The notes under the pieces are model-generated. The model ran no database searches. It was not told the origin of the DNA and saw only the letters and a list, made by a program, of their open reading frames with translations. A stretch of 64,000 nucleotides of DNA. Source: Annulohypoxylon bovei var. microspora. Lineage: Eukaryota; Ascomycota; Sordariomycetes; Xylariales; Hypoxylaceae. Shown here one piece after another: positions 8,326 to 18,748 of the stretch (the stretch's first letter is position 1; each line of letters opens with the position of its first letter). Position numbers and translations under genes: made by a program. The stretch covers positions 186,001-250,000 of the forward strand of contig MU405224.1 of assembly GCA_022836615.1 (NCBI GenBank), given 5' to 3'.

Positions 8326-10833
8326 ATGTTTTCGCCAATGCCAGTTTACTCCTATAGCAAGGAGTCACAGCAGCACGGTGCGATGTCTCCCCCTGAGACT
8401 AGTCGCCCTTCGACGGCTTGTTCTCCGACCGCGCCGATTTTTCAGATTCAGAACGGACATGGCGAACTTGTTGAACCTTCGATTGAGGGTCCACCGTCGC
8501 CGGAGCGCCTCCGGGCTCTCAACAATCAGATGAAGCGCAATTCGAATACAGATAGGCACCGAAGCGATGGAACATCATCGGGGGCATCGTCACGTCTTTC
8601 AGGGACATTGGATAGGCGATCGTGGAACCAGAGCTTGGAAAATCTTAGTTTGTCGAGGAACCCGTCTCAACGGTCCGCCTCGATTGGCATGCCATCGCGT
8701 GAACGAACGGACAGCATGCAATTCTTCAGCAAGGGAATGTTTACTCGTAGTAGAGGGAGACTGCGCAGAGAAAGTAGCGACCAGAGCAGTTCGAATAGCT
8801 CATTGGACGCGTCTGAGATGCCGATTGACGCCGTACCGGCCGCGCCGAAGGACCAACCATTCATCTCGTCCGTGTTCGCGCGACGGAGGGCGTTGAGGGG
8901 AGAGACGAGCGCGCCAGTCCAAAAGAAGCTACAGATATCGGGTCCTTACAATTTCCAGCACCTTACACATACGCGCAAGGATAGTGTGTCTACTCTCAAC
9001 CAAAGCAACCGCTTGGAACTTGTACCGGAATTCTCTGGCATGCGACCTCGACGACCTACTAACGCGTCTTTGAGCGGTACACAGCAAAACGAGTCTCAAC
9101 ACACGGCTTTCCCTTCCGCGACCTTCTATCACCAGGAGGACCCGTCAGCGGGCCTGTATGTTGATGGGGCACTATCCCGAGACAAAGCGTTACCATCGTC
9201 ACCGCCGCCCCCGCCGCCTCCAACGCGGTTTACCCAGCGATCCCAATCTCAGGATAAGATCCGCTATGCGCCTCCGCGTCCACCCCGGTCTCCCCCATTC
9301 GACAGTGGTGTTACATCACCAATACCACCACCCCCGAGAACATCCAGTCGGATCTCATTTCGCCATACTAGGTATGACTCTCTGACCACGGCCACACCGT
9401 TCCCAGAACGCGCTGCGACAAGCACCGGCTTTCGAAAGCCGGAACCGTTCGCACCCATATCACCTAAGGAGATTTCGCCTAAGGGCTTGCGGCCTCCACC
9501 TGCACCACGCTCCATTCCGATGGTGGAGTCTGTTCAAGAAGAGACCGAATCGGAAATACTTCCTCGTGCCATCACTACAGATGACGCCGCGTGGCCTTTA
9601 GCTAACAACACATGTGCCTTACCTGATGTTCCAGAGGAGGAAGAGCACCACGCACAATCTCGGCCATCGCGTATGAGCGTTGCGAGTAACCACTCTTCCC
9701 TCAGGGGTAGTATATCGGTGCCGTTGCTTCGTCAGCTATCTTTGACGCAATCGACTCAAAGATCACCTAGCAATGCTTCTGATACTTTGGGCTTGTTTAA
9801 TGCCCAGCGTCTTATGCGCACCGGCACCGGGGACGACTTCCTTGCCGATGATGAGGACAGAGATAATTGGGAAGACGACATTGATTATTGCTACGAGCAT
9901 GAAGCCGAAGCAGACTGTGACTACGCTTGGGAACGGCCGTCATGTGATATTTCCCGGGTATGCGAGGCCGAAACTATTATTACTTTCACCGGTCCCTTTG
10001 GCGGTAGTCTATCATCGGACCTACTGTCTCCTGGGAATTCTGACGTCCCTGCGCTGAGCCCGGCAAGCCAATCCTCCAACATGGAGAAGCACGAAGCCAT
10101 AACCCCCCTTCCGGTAACCTCCAACTTCTCTCTTCCGCGACGGGACAGCTCGGCACAGTTCCTTCGCGTGCACAAGCGAACACAGTCCCCGGAAACCAAC
10201 TTCAAGGAGTCGCAGGGCTTCAGCCTGTCACCTTCTCTCCTAATACCGAACGACTACCACCAACAGATGCTTCATTACGAGAGGGAAGACCTACAGGACA
10301 GCGAAGACGAGGATTTCCTCATCCAAGGAAATACGTTCGAAGACCAGCCCGTTCTGAAACTCACCAAGACGATCAATGTTCGTTCTAGCGCCTCGACAAC
10401 CGACTCTACTTTATCAGAGCACTCCATGGGTTCTAGCCGTCACAAGTCGACCAACTCGACATCTACAGCCTACACTCGCTGGACTGGTAGCAGCACTTCC
10501 AGCTGGACGCGTGACCCTCCTCAGCCTATCCTACCAATGGCAGTCAACGACAACGCGCTGCCCGTCATTAACTCGCCTACCACGTCGATAGTGTGCACCA
10601 CTTTCGAAGAGATGGCCTTGAAGCAAGATAAGCCTCCCGAGAAACACTCGAGGACGCAATCCCACGCCGGTCTCCTCATGAGGAGCAACTACGACTCTGC
10701 TCCCCCCATGGATCAGAAGCCGGCAAAGGAGCCTATCAAGACGCGTAGGCGGGCCCGAACTACGAGCCGAAGCCACGCGTCTCCCCAGTTTGCTCTCTTC
10801 CCAACTGTCGCTACTCACGGCAACCGCATCTGA
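8326..10833 (+). CDS. CRIB-motif protein, probable Cdc42/Rac effector
   Basis: The 835-residue single-exon frame starts at ATG 8326. An in-frame TTG nine bases upstream is not needed. Most of the protein is low-complexity, rich in Ser, Pro and Arg, and looks disordered. The informative segment is at about residues 203-216, where ISGPYNFQHLTHT fits the CRIB consensus (I-S-x-P-x(2-4)-F-x-H-x2-H) by which effectors bind GTP-loaded Cdc42 or Rac. A proline run SSPPPPPPPT (about residue 290) suggests SH3 or profilin binding. An acidic, aromatic block (EDDIDYCYEHEAEADCDYAWE, about 510-530) looks conserved in character. Yeast Gic1/Gic2 are small CRIB effectors in polarity, and this protein is longer and has no kinase domain. 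I infer a polarity or septin-cytoskeleton role. The CRIB match is seen; partner and process are inference. Confidence 0.75.
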   Translation: MFSPMPVYSYSKESQQHGAMSPPETSRPSTACSPTAPIFQIQNGHGELVEPSIEGPPSPERLRALNNQMKRNSNTDRHRSDGTSSGASSRLSGTLDRRSWNQSLENLSLSRNPSQRSASIGMPSRERTDSMQFFSKGMFTRSRGRLRRESSDQSSSNSSLDASEMPIDAVPAAPKDQPFISSVFARRRALRGETSAPVQKKLQISGPYNFQHLTHTRKDSVSTLNQSNRLELVPEFSGMRPRRPTNASLSGTQQNESQHTAFPSATFYHQEDPSAGLYVDGALSRDKALPSSPPPPPPPTRFTQRSQSQDKIRYAPPRPPRSPPFDSGVTSPIPPPPRTSSRISFRHTRYDSLTTATPFPERAATSTGFRKPEPFAPISPKEISPKGLRPPPAPRSIPMVESVQEETESEILPRAITTDDAAWPLANNTCALPDVPEEEEHHAQSRPSRMSVASNHSSLRGSISVPLLRQLSLTQSTQRSPSNASDTLGLFNAQRLMRTGTGDDFLADDEDRDNWEDDIDYCYEHEAEADCDYAWERPSCDISRVCEAETIITFTGPFGGSLSSDLLSPGNSDVPALSPASQSSNMEKHEAITPLPVTSNFSLPRRDSSAQFLRVHKRTQSPETNFKESQGFSLSPSLLIPNDYHQQMLHYEREDLQDSEDEDFLIQGNTFEDQPVLKLTKTINVRSSASTTDSTLSEHSMGSSRHKSTNSTSTAYTRWTGSSTSSWTRDPPQPILPMAVNDNALPVINSPTTSIVCTTFEEMALKQDKPPEKHSRTQSHAGLLMRSNYDSAPPMDQKPAKEPIKTRRRARTTSRSHASPQFALFPTVATHGNRI

Positions 10834-12397
10834 AGGATCGGCTACCAGACTTACTTCCTGTTACTATATATATAACTACCTATACAATCACGATATTATG
10901 ATATCATATCCAAAACTACCACACTCGCTATAACACACTGTTTCCACTATCGTCAACCAACCCGCCATCTGCCGGGCAAAAAGTTCTCTGGTTTCGGGTA
11001 TATAGACTTATCATCATCACGGCCTTACGAGCCGGGCGTTTTCTTCTTCTTCTTGGACGTATTCCTCCGCGCTGGTTTTTTTTTTTTGTGGTATAGACAT
11101 CAGGCTTTTATTTTTTTTTGGGCTTAACTTCAAACCTGTCGTTTCCGCGAACGCTTCCCTCCCCCCCCCCACTGCTTATCCATAGAGCGCCGGCGACGGG
11201 CAACTGAATTCTCGCCTTTTTATTTTTACCTTTACTTTTTCTTTGTCAGCTTTTCTGCCTTGCGACTTTATAGAACGAAAAAACTAGGACGGGATTTGAG
11301 AACGGGCAAAAAAGGTTTCGGTGCGCGGAGTCCTGTCGTGTTATTATTATTGTTTATTTTTTATTGTTTTTTTTGGATCGCCTTTTTGGGGCGGTTTGTT
11401 CTCTCTCCTCGTCGAGATGGCAGGGTATGATAGTGGGAGGGGAGTATGTAGGGACGCGCGTGCGCTGCGCTGAGGACGCGGCCGAGATCGAAGGCGTGCG
11501 CATATCTGTTGTATAGGTACGCTACGGTGTATATGGGTGTACCAAGTCGCGCCGTTCCATGGGAGGCGACAAAACATACAGTTGACGAGGTTTTGTCGAT
11601 TTTCGGCGGAGCGAAAATCCGTTTTTTGTCACTTACCTTCTGCTTCGGTGTTTATATACGAGGTATTAAGAGTGGTATTCGAGAGGCTATGTACGTTTTA
11701 ACCTTCCTGAGCTAGAAGGACTTCGTGTATATTTGGGGGCTGGGGAGGTTGTGGTAGAGGCGTGGAGGTAACATACTTCGTCTGGCGGTCTTACATCAAG
11801 ATCCGAAATCCAGAACTGTGTTTCCTGATACTATTGACTATGCTGTTCCCTACGCACCGTGAAGTGACGTGTTAATAACTGTTGATTCTGCGTTTTATTA
11901 TTTGAAGAGGCGTGTAATATCGAATTAGGTGTTACCTGTTCTTATATGAATAGGCTTGGTAGTAGTGTTTCTACGAGCTGATAATACTTGATAGGGACTC
12001 CTTAGTTTTCAAGTAGGTAGGTATATATGCTGTGTTACTGGGCTAGAACAAGCCCCCTGTAGCATTGGACTTGGTGGGAGATAGTATACACGTTAAAGTA
12101 AATCACGGAAAAGAAACGACAATCCTTGAACAAACGGAATGGATATCTCAATTAGCGTATTCAATAAAAGATCTATATGGTTTTCGAAAGCCAGTGAGTC
12201 CTATACGACTGGGTATGATGAACAGAGCCGCACACCTGGCAGCAAGCAGTACCGACGAGCAAATACCGGAGAACTCCTATCCAATGCAATGCCACTTCAT
12301 CCCACACAAAGGAGAATTGCGCATCGGCGTGTTTGGACTGCCCCATTATCAACATAGTTCCGCAGACCGACCTCCCCCTATTTTAATTATTAGTCAC
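10834..12397. other. intergenic between convergent genes
   Basis: The 1.56 kb carries both 3' ends. It has several T and A homopolymers (for example around 11070-11120 and 11350-11375) and a C-run near 11161. Short frames at 12065-12448 lack any family signature. No RNA gene seen. Confidence 0.6.
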
Positions 12398-14536
12398 CTA
12401 GTCTTGCCGCGAAGTATCACTATATCCACTGTCATCATCCGGACCTGACTCTGCATCCGATATCCTTCTCCGCTTCTTCTGCCCGAAAAACTCTCCCAGT
12501 GCGCTGCTTAAGCTGCGTGCTCGTCCGCGGAGCGTTTTATGATCCGCTGGTAAAGGATCATCTTGGTAGGGAGGTTCTTCATCATCTCGATAGCTTTCAA
12601 AAAGAGGCTCAGCTGCTGAGTTGATGTTGTCCTCACTCTGTGGGACAAACAAGCTCGATCTAATGCTAGGTCTTGTCCGCCTAATAGATCTCCTTCGGCC
12701 ACCTGGACTTTCTTCACCACGTAGGAGAGCATCCGCTACCACAGCAGAGACGGTTGACGATAATGGCGACGGGGAAATGAAGTTATTAGAAAAGTGATGG
12801 CTGTGTGATCTGGAAGGATGGGGAGCTCGTGGAGTTGTGGGTCGGTCCGGAGAAGGAGGTGGGACGTCGGGGTGTGGGAGACTTGTGTTAGATTGTAGAG
12901 GTTCTGATACAGCAACGGAAGTTACCGAATATATCGTAGGTACACTATCCGCTGACGACCTTAACGGCAGTCCTGGATGAGAAGAGTGACTCTCTGCAGA
13001 ATATCTCCATGGGTTATCAAGCAGCGGCGATGATTCTACCGGCGTCGAATGAGACGTCTTAGAATTTGACGCATCGGGTCTGCGGATTGAAGGAGCTCTG
13101 CTTTGCGGATGCGATGAAGATTTAGCACCCGGATTTGTGAAATGGAGTCGCGAGGCGTACGACGAACGCCTCGACGACCGAGGTCGAGGTGGAGTTGGTG
13201 GTTGTTGCTCGTGCCCGAGCTGATCGATCCGGTCAGTGTAGGGGCTGTTCCTTTCTTGATCGAGGAGACCGATGGTCTCTTCCACGTTTTCATCATCTGA
13301 TAGTTGATCTTCGTCATCATGTCGCGGCCGGCCGCTAGTAATAAGGAAGACACCGAAAAAAGTAAGGAGACAGCCCCCTATAAACTTAGCTGCCTGCTGT
13401 GCCGTCGTCCGCTCGAAGTCTCGATACAGGACGGCACTTCCGATAATTACTGATAAGGTAAATAATACAAACTGAACAGGTATAACTTGGGTCGAATCGA
13501 ATCGTTGTAGAGCCTTGTTCACGTATCGAACTTGCATAATGGCGGTCGCAAGTAGAATGAATATCAAGCCGTATGTCACTGGCGTGGTAAATGCCTTCAA
13601 AAAGGTTGACGAGAGCATCGAGGAAACGCCTTTGGTCGTCAGAGCAGTATAGCCCCCTTAGCTACTTGTTAGTCCAGTGTTTGCCATGATAATAAAAGTG
13701 TGGCACTTACCGAATAGCCCAACGAGGCCAAGATCAATTAAGATTGTCCGGTTGCCATATCTAGGGCTCGCCCACATTAGGACGACGATGAAAAAGAAAG
13801 TAACGCCCATATAAATCTCGAATTCCATCGAGGTGATATGATCCCAGACATTGTGAGGATCTAGTTTCGTCTCTTCTTGCTTAGCACTTAGTACGACCGT
13901 GACAGCACCGGCTACGGCGATGACGACGCCCCAGAAGTCGCGCTTCCGAAATACTTCGCCAAAGAACATAGGCGCAACGATACAGTTCGAGATAAGAGCC
14001 ACGACGCCTAGCGGAGACACAATCGAAGCTGGCGCGAAACCGTAGGCTAAAAAGTTGCCCATCTCCCCAATAGTCATCAGAACCTGACCTATCCACCAGG
14101 ACGTGGACTTCAAATATGAAGAGTTAGCCTTGGACTCGTCGCATGTTTGTTCGGTTAGATTAGAGTCTATGGATTGAATCGACTGAGAAAGTGGATGTGT
14201 GTCTGCCGAATCAACTTCTTCGTCGCCGTTGTCCTGCGTGACGCCATCAAGTATTTCGGTCGTTCCAAAGCCATTACGATGACCGTCCCGGGCTTTCTTT
14301 AAAGCTTCCCTTGCTCGTTCCCTCGCCTCGATCCGTCGTCGATGTAGTTTAATATGTGAGTATCTCTGAACATTAAGCGCTAAGGCAATTAGGACGTTGC
14401 CTGATATTGCGGTTATGATACCAATGAGTGAGCTCCAGTTGCCCAGGTCGGCGCCATCGTCAGGATCACTGCCTGTCTCGTTCCTTACGACCCAACTCAT
14501 GTTGATATTGATTCTACCGATTGACTCGATCGACAT
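12398..14536 (-). CDS. NIPA-family (DUF803) magnesium transporter
   Basis: Exon 1 is 14536-13711 and exon 2 is 13656-12398. The 54-bp intron (13710-13657) runs GTAAGT to CTAAG, and its removal joins GLFG to GYTALTTKGVSS, a conserved NIPA segment. The product is 694 aa. The membrane core (about residues 30-420) has the family's hydrophobic helices, including LIGIITAISGNVLIALALN, SIVSPLGVVALISNCIVAP and GVVIAVAGAVTVVLSA. A hydrophilic insert of about 85 residues follows the first helix. The C-terminal 270 residues are a long Ser/Pro/Arg-rich cytoplasmic tail absent from animal NIPAs. NIPA proteins move Mg2+ across plasma or endosomal membranes, and fungal members are mostly uncharacterised. A second Met at residue 13 is an alternative start. 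It is divergent from the WDR70 gene. Confidence 0.88.
13657..13710 (-). other. intron of the NIPA gene
   Basis: Donor GTAAGT, CTAAC branch-like motif and CTAAG acceptor. It restores the GLFG-GYTAL junction in frame. Confidence 0.85.
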
Positions 14537-15463
14537 CCGCGCGTGGGCGGGCCGCGGCGGGCAAAAGTATGGTAGGAATACTGCAATAAATCGTAGTAGT
14601 GGGTTGCGAAAGAGTTCGGGTTATCGTTGATGGGCCGGCAATTTGATTGCGCCAATTATGGCCAGTTCGTCTTTCAGATCCGATCGCGAATGGATTCATC
14701 GGACTTCGACCGAAGCGGGTTCATGAGTAACACGTCACGATAGAAAGAGGAAATGTAGAAATGTAGAAATGTAGAAAGGCAAATGGGTCGTGAGGAGCTG
14801 CTCACTGATCGGCGCAAACGTGAGGTGGAGTGCAGGAACCCCGGCTCAGTTGCTGTCAGTGTTGAAAGAACGAGTAAGATGTTGTCACTAAATGCGGGTG
14901 GTTTCGAATACAGTATCGGTTGATAATCTCTAGTAAAACACAGGCAGAAAAGGTTAAGGTAAAGTAATGACCTCCAAAATCATCAAAGATTTACAACACA
15001 AACACGAACTACGTAGGTAGGAAATTATAGATTACGGATTATGAAAGCGACGGGATGTTAATAGTAGTGAACCTAGTAGGTACTAACATATTATACCATC
15101 CATGTACGTATTACCTAATATTAGGTAGCTACCAAACTTAGATTCATTGCGAATACATACATAGATGATCTAGTCTAGCCTCTAGGTACCCAAAGGCTTG
15201 CGATTGTATTGATATGTACATACCACGATACAAATTCAATTGGAAGCTTCCGTTGATTTCGTTGATCCCGCCATTATACAGAGCCGGCTAGTTACATAAA
15301 AGTTCCACTTCCATTAGTGCAACGTTTAGGTGCAATTCGCAACCTTAAGTATTACATCCAATACCTATTACTACAAGTCAGCCTTGTGTTTCTCCAATAC
15401 ATTATCGTTCTACAACCTCTCACTTCGAAACTTCGAAACTCCCCAACACAATTTTCGCCAACA
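14537..15463. promoter_or_regulatory. divergent promoter region, NIPA / WDR70
   Basis: The 927 bp separates two divergent start codons. It holds an 8-bp tandem repeat (AAATGTAG three times, 14751-14774) and many TAGGTA/TACCTA words. I see no clear core element. Confidence 0.5.
14751..14774. repeat. 8-bp tandem repeat, three units
   Basis: AAATGTAG repeated head to tail three times without mismatch. Confidence 0.8.
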
Positions 15464-17188
15464 ATGAGTGACGACGACGAAGTTCAGGTCGAAGGACCAA
15501 ATCTTGCCGACGATGATCCTATGCGCGCATTCTTGCCTACCTCGTTCGGGAAAAAAAGCAAAGAGGCTGACATCGCCGCACAACTCGACCGGAGCAAGAG
15601 AACAGTCAACGAGCCAACAGCAGGCAAATCCAAGTCTAGAGATTCCGATTCGAACGACTCGAGCGACAGCGACGATGGCTCAGATAGCTCGGATGACGAA
15701 GACGAGTATCCGACATCCCATGAGATGGTCATTAAAACTCACGATCGCGCTGTTACGTCGCTTTCGCTAGACCCGGCGGGTAGTCGGTTAATATCAGGCT
15801 CTATCGACTGTACCGTCAAGCTCCACGATTTCTCGTCACTTACCCCGACAACGATCCGAGCTTTTAAGAGTGTTGATCCCTATGAAACCAAGCCATCATC
15901 AGCTAGTACGGAATCGCATCCAGTCCACCACGTCGAGTTCAACCCACTCGCTGGCGGCGTTTTCCTTTGCATATCAGCACACCCCCAGGCGAAAATCTTG
16001 TCTCGAGATGGTGATATTATCACCCAGTTCGTCAAAGGCGACATGTACCTTCGAGATATGAACAATACGAAAGGCCATGTTTCCGAGGTTACAACAGGTA
16101 CCTGGCATCCCACAGACAAGAACTTGTGTGTCACCGCCGGGACAGATAGTACGTTGCGAATATGGGATATCAACAACAAGCGCAGCCAAAAGGAGGTAAT
16201 AGTGTTCAAGTCGAAAGCTCTTGGCACTGCAGGAAGGTCACGGATGACTGCTGTCGCTTGGGGCACCCCAGTTCAAGGAGGCAATAACGTCCTAGTTTCT
16301 GCAGCGCTAGATGGTACTCTTGTGATGTGGGGCGGTAATGGACCGTTCACGCGACCAGCCGGAGAGATAAGAGAGGCTCATAAACCGAATACCTGGACCG
16401 GAGGAATCGATATCAGTTCTGACGGACGAATGGTGGTGACGAGGGGAGGCGACAACTTGATCAAATTATGGGATACGCGAAAGTTTAAGGAGCCACTCGT
16501 CTCAGTCGAGCATCCATCTACATCAGATCACTACCCGACGACCAACATTAAATATGCGCCTAATTCTACAAGTATCATCACCGGATCGGCAACTGGCCAC
16601 CTTCACATACTAAATCCGGGGAATCTACGTCCGGAATACACTACGTTAGTTACACCCGGATCGCCCGTCATAACCGTAGATTGGCACCCAAAAATCAACC
16701 AGATTATTACCGGCTCTGCAAACGCCGAAACGCATATCCTATATAACCCTACGATGTCGACGAGGGGTGCGGTGGACATTATGTCACGCGCCCCTAAAAG
16801 ACGACACATTGACGACAATCCAGAATTGACCACTGACCAATCCCTTGGGCTTTCAGGGGAATCAATTTTCACTCCGGGTACTCTAGCAAACAGCAGAAAG
16901 GCGGGTCTTACAGCATCTGGAAAATCGAAAGATCCCAGGAGACCGCATGTTCCGCAGCAAACGCCGTTCTTGCGAAGTCAGCCTGATGAAAAGCACATTA
17001 GTGAGAATATCCCATTAAGTCGAATGTTGCATGAGGATCCTAGAGAAGCACTTCTCAAGTACGCGGACTTGGCGAAGAAGGACCCTGTGTTTACGAAGGC
17101 TTGGAAGGACACGCAGCCGGTGACCCAGTATGCCGACGTGAGTGATGAAGAGGAGGATGGCCCAGACAAAAAGAAAGTGAAGAGATGA
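15464..17188 (+). CDS. WDR70-like WD40 repeat protein
   Basis: A 574-aa single-exon gene starting MSDDDEVQVEGPN. The frame extends 49 codons upstream without an ATG, so 15464 is the start. Residues 1-90 are acidic, Ser/Asp-rich and disordered, with the DPMRAFLPTSFG segment seen at the front of WDR70/Gad-1 proteins. WD40 repeats run from about residue 90 to 430, for example HDRAVTSLSLDPAGSRLISG, GTDSTLRIWDI and GGDNLIKLWDTRKF. The basic C-terminal tail includes APKRRHIDDNPEL and ends in KKKVKR. Human and fission-yeast WDR70 act in the nucleus with CUL4-DDB1-type ligase activity on histone H2B during DNA-break repair. That role is known of the family and inferred here. Length and repeat layout match the family, and nothing is odd in the gene. 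Confidence 0.85.
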   Translation: MSDDDEVQVEGPNLADDDPMRAFLPTSFGKKSKEADIAAQLDRSKRTVNEPTAGKSKSRDSDSNDSSDSDDGSDSSDDEDEYPTSHEMVIKTHDRAVTSLSLDPAGSRLISGSIDCTVKLHDFSSLTPTTIRAFKSVDPYETKPSSASTESHPVHHVEFNPLAGGVFLCISAHPQAKILSRDGDIITQFVKGDMYLRDMNNTKGHVSEVTTGTWHPTDKNLCVTAGTDSTLRIWDINNKRSQKEVIVFKSKALGTAGRSRMTAVAWGTPVQGGNNVLVSAALDGTLVMWGGNGPFTRPAGEIREAHKPNTWTGGIDISSDGRMVVTRGGDNLIKLWDTRKFKEPLVSVEHPSTSDHYPTTNIKYAPNSTSIITGSATGHLHILNPGNLRPEYTTLVTPGSPVITVDWHPKINQIITGSANAETHILYNPTMSTRGAVDIMSRAPKRRHIDDNPELTTDQSLGLSGESIFTPGTLANSRKAGLTASGKSKDPRRPHVPQQTPFLRSQPDEKHISENIPLSRMLHEDPREALLKYADLAKKDPVFTKAWKDTQPVTQYADVSDEEEDGPDKKKVKR

Positions 17189-18748
17189 GAGGTTACCAGG
17201 GTCTAGCCTACATATGTAGGTACCTGAAATACCGGTGTGCCAAGGCTCTTTAAAGAGGCTAGAACTGACTTACCTGACTTACCTGACTTACCTTTAAAGT
17301 TGCTTGCCCGAAAACTACCTAGGTACCAGAGGAGCCTCCTATGAATACCTACATACGGTAGTCATGGATGTTTTACTAAGCTTACTATCTACGAAACTAG
17401 GTACGGTACCTATGTAAGTAGGATCTTAGTGCCCCATATACTTGGGACTCTACGAAAGGTAGGCCCATAGATCGACGCGCTTCAGTTACACCAATTGGCA
17501 AAAAAAAAAAGATCGATAGATGCCTTTAGGAATTGCATTGTCAAGTATGTGCACGGCATTCAATGGTATCTATGAACAACCGACTTGCAGGCTGAAGTCA
17601 AAAGTAGAGATACCTAACTAATAGGTATGAAGATTTAAGTTTAATAAAGAAAACTACGAATAGACCAGTGAATCTTGACAAGATCTCGCTTGTTTTAGAT
17701 GCTATGGATGGTTTCAATAGCTACATTAATCAATCAATTGATGTCCGCATTTGCTTTGTATAGTACCTAGGTACATGAACGAGACCCACCTGAATTGCGA
17801 TGGGAACAATATACGAAATGTGAATGGTCGATTGCATGATTACATAATGCAAAAGTGCAAGGGGCTTATCGGGATATCGTTAAAGCGATTGGCTAATGGT
17901 GGAGAAAGATGGGGCTATGGTAGTTAGCGCATTTTCCCAACTCAGGTGACAGGCAAAACGGAGATGGTCTTGTTGTGCGGTTTGTGCGCCTTTCACATCA
18001 AACCATCTCTTTCCACGCCATCAATCGCGCATCAAAAAAAGCGAGCCGCATCACCCATCCCCGTCTAAATTCATCGACAACTATCCGGAGTGACCTCCAA
18101 CTTTTATTTTACGCGATTTTCTCGCGGAAAAGAGCCCCTCTTTACCGACTTTTAACGCGCTCTCAGCCAACCACTTGCCTTTTCCACCCTGTTGGTTTCT
18201 GACATTCCCGACTCACACGTTCCCCCGTTCCCCCGTTTCCCCCCGCGACCGCGAAAGACGAAGTCGAAAAAGGCTGAGTTAGCTTTACACATCCTATTAA
18301 ATCCCCACCGCGATATCGACACACATTCCCGGTGGACGACTACGCGCACCGCGCCCGGAAAACGGATACGTCGCGCATCATCAACGACCACCGTCATTCC
18401 CAACCAAATATTCCATTCCGAATAATTACACCCCGGCGCAACAACCACTACACTATCTTTGGTGTCCGCCCATAGTTTGCGACGTGTTTGTCAACCAACC
18501 CACATCGCCTACTACTTTTACTTTATTCTATCGCCAACCCGAGTTTTCGCCTAGTCGCTCTTTATAATAATATTGTAATAACGGATAGCCCAGTTCTATC
18601 CATACGGCCTGCGTGATACACCTCGCCGTCGACTTGTGATCCAGATATGAACGACTCATAACGCGGTTGGATGAATAAGTAAGCATTGGTCGTGACTATT
18701 GATAAAAAAAAAAAAAAGAGTTTGCGTTTGCGTTAGAAATTGTTCAAG
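17189..18748. other. intergenic and probable leader of the RSC ATPase gene
   Basis: The 1.56 kb lies between two plus-strand genes. It contains a 9-bp tandem repeat (GACTTACCT three times, 17267-17293) and clustered TAGGTACCTA-type words (17213-17440, 17762-17775). A CT-rich stretch at about 18180-18540 is typical of fungal promoters and leaders. A run of 13 As lies just before the start codon. Confidence 0.5.
17267..17293. repeat. 9-bp tandem repeat, three units
   Basis: GACTTACCT occurs three times exactly, head to tail. Confidence 0.85.

Noticed and set aside
12065..12448. 127-codon plus-strand frame, considered as a retroelement remnant
   Set aside because: No reverse-transcriptase or integrase motif, and it overlaps the 3' end of the NIPA gene.
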